Positions 62,646 through 64,000 of a stretch of 64,000 nucleotides of DNA are shown piece by piece. Origin of the DNA: an uncultured Clostridia bacterium (lineage in GTDB: Bacteria > Bacillota > Clostridia > Oscillospirales > UBA644); contig CAOJUB010000001.1 of assembly GCA_948443805.1 (NCBI GenBank), positions 124,001-188,000 on the forward strand, written 5' to 3'. How positions within the stretch are numbered: position 1 is the first letter of the stretch; each line of letters begins with the position of its first letter. The notes below the pieces were generated by a model that saw only the letters and a program-made list of their open reading frames with translations, did not search any database and was not told where the DNA came from. The position numbers and the translations under genes were made by a program.

Positions 62646-63245
62646 TTATATTCGGTTCAATCGTTTGGTTTTTCCTGCCTTTTTCTTCTCTTTCGGGAAC
62701 AGGAACCATACCATAGCAATCCCAAATAAGCAGGAAAGCCCCTGGGTAATCAGAACCGGGAGGATGATTTTTGACGGATTTGTCATTCCGTTTGCCTGAA
62801 GCACTGCCATAACGGTAGAAGGAATGATTTGTACGGAGCAGGTGTTCAGAAGGATAAACACAGCGAGCGACCGGGTAATTTTCCCTTTGTATAGAAGCGA
62901 AGCGCCTTGGATTCCGAACGGCGTAGCGGCGTTGCCGAGGCCGAGCATATTGGAAGACAGGTTCATGGAGATCGCCTCTTTGGCTTCGGGGTTGTTTTTT
63001 GCCGCCGGAATCAGCCGGTCGATGATTGGGGAAAGCGCTTTGGATACCGCGGCGGTTATGCCTGCTTTTTGCGCCACATTGGCAAGGCCGCAGAAAAAAC
63101 AGATACTGCCGCAGATTTTCAGGCAGAATTCCACGGCGTTTTTTCCGCCGGAAAGCGCGCCGGTGCAAAGTGCTTCCAGATTTCCTGAAAAAAACGCGCA
63201 GATCAGCGCGCAGACACAAAAAATTGCAATAATGGTTCCGAGCAT
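62646..63245 (-). CDS. spmA: Spore maturation protein A
   Basis: 199-residue membrane protein of the Gate family. The ATG at 63245 is chosen because AAAGGCGG lies 6 bp upstream. SSNMLGLGNAATPFGI and LLNTCSVQIIPST identify SpmA. First gene of the spmA-spmB pair and, with it, the best evidence in this window that the organism forms endospores. No good promoter was found. Confidence 0.93.
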   Translation of the reverse strand: MLGTIIAIFCVCALICAFFSGNLEALCTGALSGGKNAVEFCLKICGSICFFCGLANVAQKAGITAAVSKALSPIIDRLIPAAKNNPEAKEAISMNLSSNMLGLGNAATPFGIQGASLLYKGKITRSLAVFILLNTCSVQIIPSTVMAVLQANGMTNPSKIILPVLITQGLSCLFGIAMVWFLFPKEKKKAGKTKRLNRI

Positions 63246-63576
63246 GGAAAAACCGCCTTTCGTTGGTTGAAGGAAAGCCCTGTAAGATACCATATTCGCA
63301 AATGTTTTTTTCTATGACAATATGGCAGTTTATCATAAAAAATAGTATTTGAATTTGAGTTGCCGAAAAGCACGTTGTAAATACTGACTTTTTTTCCTAT
63401 TAACACACTTGAATACACAACGATTATTGATTTTATGGTGCCAAAATGGTTCCCGAATTTACTGCGGCAATATAAAATGATACAAGCAGATGTAAAGACA
63501 AAAACGATGATAGATAAATTCACAGCTTTGTGCTATTATCATAGAAATTGGTAAATATGAATTTGGAGGAGATTTC
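63246..63576. other. AT-rich intergenic stretch with a possible gene remnant
   Basis: From about 63330 the sequence is much AT-richer than the rest. A start-less open frame of about 57 codons runs on the plus strand from about 63382 to a TAA at 63552-63554, ending FTALCYYHRNW; it may be the tail of a lost gene. GGAGGAG at 63564 belongs to the next gene. Confidence 0.3.
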
Positions 63577-63924
63577 ATGCACAGATTTGATAATCGTTTC
63601 TGGCGTGCATTAGATGCCTTAGTTAGCAAATCAGAAATCATCATAGATAGGCCAAAAGGAACCGCACATCCTAAATATCCTGATTTCATTTATAAAGTCA
63701 ATTATGGGTATTTGAAAGATACAGCATCCATGGATGGCGCAGGGATAGATGTATGGGTCGGAACGAATGGGAAAAATATAGATGCTATTATGTGTATTGT
63801 TGATTTGATGAAAAGGGATTCTGAAATTAAAATACTGATAGGTTGCACGGAAGAAGAAAAGGCTATTATATACGAAACCCACAATGAAACACAGTACATG
63901 AAAGGAATTCTAATTCGTCGATAA
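63577..63924 (+). CDS. Inorganic pyrophosphatase-like small protein
   Basis: 115 residues. IIIDRPKGTAHPKYPDFIYKV and NYGYL match the start of family I soluble pyrophosphatases, and DGAGIDVWVG (D53, D58) stands where that family has DGDPIDV, so one of the usual metal-binding Asp residues is missing. It is far shorter than a full enzyme (about 175 residues) and may act differently or be inactive. AT-rich codons and surroundings suggest acquisition. GGAGGAG is 6 bp before the ATG. Confidence 0.7.
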   Translation: MHRFDNRFWRALDALVSKSEIIIDRPKGTAHPKYPDFIYKVNYGYLKDTASMDGAGIDVWVGTNGKNIDAIMCIVDLMKRDSEIKILIGCTEEEKAIIYETHNETQYMKGILIRR

Positions 63925-63976
63925 TTTTATATTTGTGAGTGCATTCCCAACAAGTAAAAACGAAAGACATTTTTAC

Positions 63977-63995
63977 GGAAAGGGTCCCCCTTTCC
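63977..63995. repeat. Short perfect hairpin near the window end
   Basis: GGAAAGGG (63977-63984) pairs with CCCTTTCC (63988-63995). There is no T-tract, and the function is unknown. Confidence 0.5.
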
Positions 63996-64000
63996 TATGC

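Noticed and set aside
62102-63245. spmA/spmB as a novel nucleoside transporter pair
   Set aside because: The sequences match the known SpmA/SpmB pair of spore formers; nothing unusual.
1-64000. CRISPR array, integrase, transposase, rRNA operon or replication origin
   Set aside because: No regularly spaced repeats, recombinase motifs, rRNA sequence or DnaA-box cluster were noticed on reading.

Overview
The window is about 64 kb of a bacterial chromosome of roughly 50 % GC, gene-dense, with short intergenic gaps, many consensus sigma-A promoters (TTGAC(A/T), 17 bp, TATAAT) and strong GGAGG ribosome binding sites. SpmA/SpmB spore maturation proteins, a T-box ahead of ileS, YtrA- and MarR-type regulators, cohesin-like surface proteins and formate-THF ligase point to a spore-forming, probably anaerobic gut Firmicute of class Clostridia. 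An Oscillospirales-like lineage is my best guess, but the sequence does not prove it.

Layout. 1-5.4 kb: end of alaS, a HIT protein, an Mrp/ApbC ATPase and an HD phosphohydrolase. 5.45-6.55 kb: a small foreign-looking island (GNAT acetyltransferase plus remnant, bounded by inverted repeats). 6.7-14.1 kb: AEC transporter with a lipoprotein, a FAD oxidoreductase, a P-type ATPase behind a yybP-ykoY (Mn2+) riboswitch, and a NUDIX/nucleoside phosphorylase pair. 14.2-20.3 kb: tsaE-tsaB-rpiB-upp-rlmB, a membrane protein that looks like a catalytically dead P1B-type ATPase, yebC and a small XRE regulator. 20.3-24 kb: a leader with two related structured RNA units ahead of a CapA-like protein, then marR and a MATE pump. 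24-29.5 kb (minus strand): purB-fhs, and a gntR-ABC transporter operon. 29.6-33.5 kb: three separately promoted cohesin-like surface proteins, two of them a recent tandem duplication. 33.6-37.3 kb: T-box and ileS, then tRNA-Thr(CGT). 37.3-44 kb: rodA-gtrA, an M50 protease, comEC, an alanyl-tRNA editing protein and an HD protein. 44.1-55.6 kb: a Wzx/Wzy-type polysaccharide cluster with a complete dTDP-L-rhamnose pathway. 55.6-58 kb: manA and an aldehyde dehydrogenase. 58-61 kb: a 930-residue membrane protein ending in what looks like a class B sortase fold with all three catalytic residues replaced. 61-64 kb: an alpha/beta hydrolase, spmA-spmB, and an AT-rich end with a small pyrophosphatase-like gene.

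The most unusual items are two probable pseudoenzymes (the P1B-ATPase-like protein at 17.5-19.1 kb and the sortase-like protein at 58.2-61.0 kb), the tandem structured RNA leader at 20.35-20.58 kb, and the duplicated cohesin-like surface proteins. The cohesin-like proteins carry NPNTS or VPDTS tails that could be sortase substrates. Functional assignments rest on motif recognition by eye; no database search was run.
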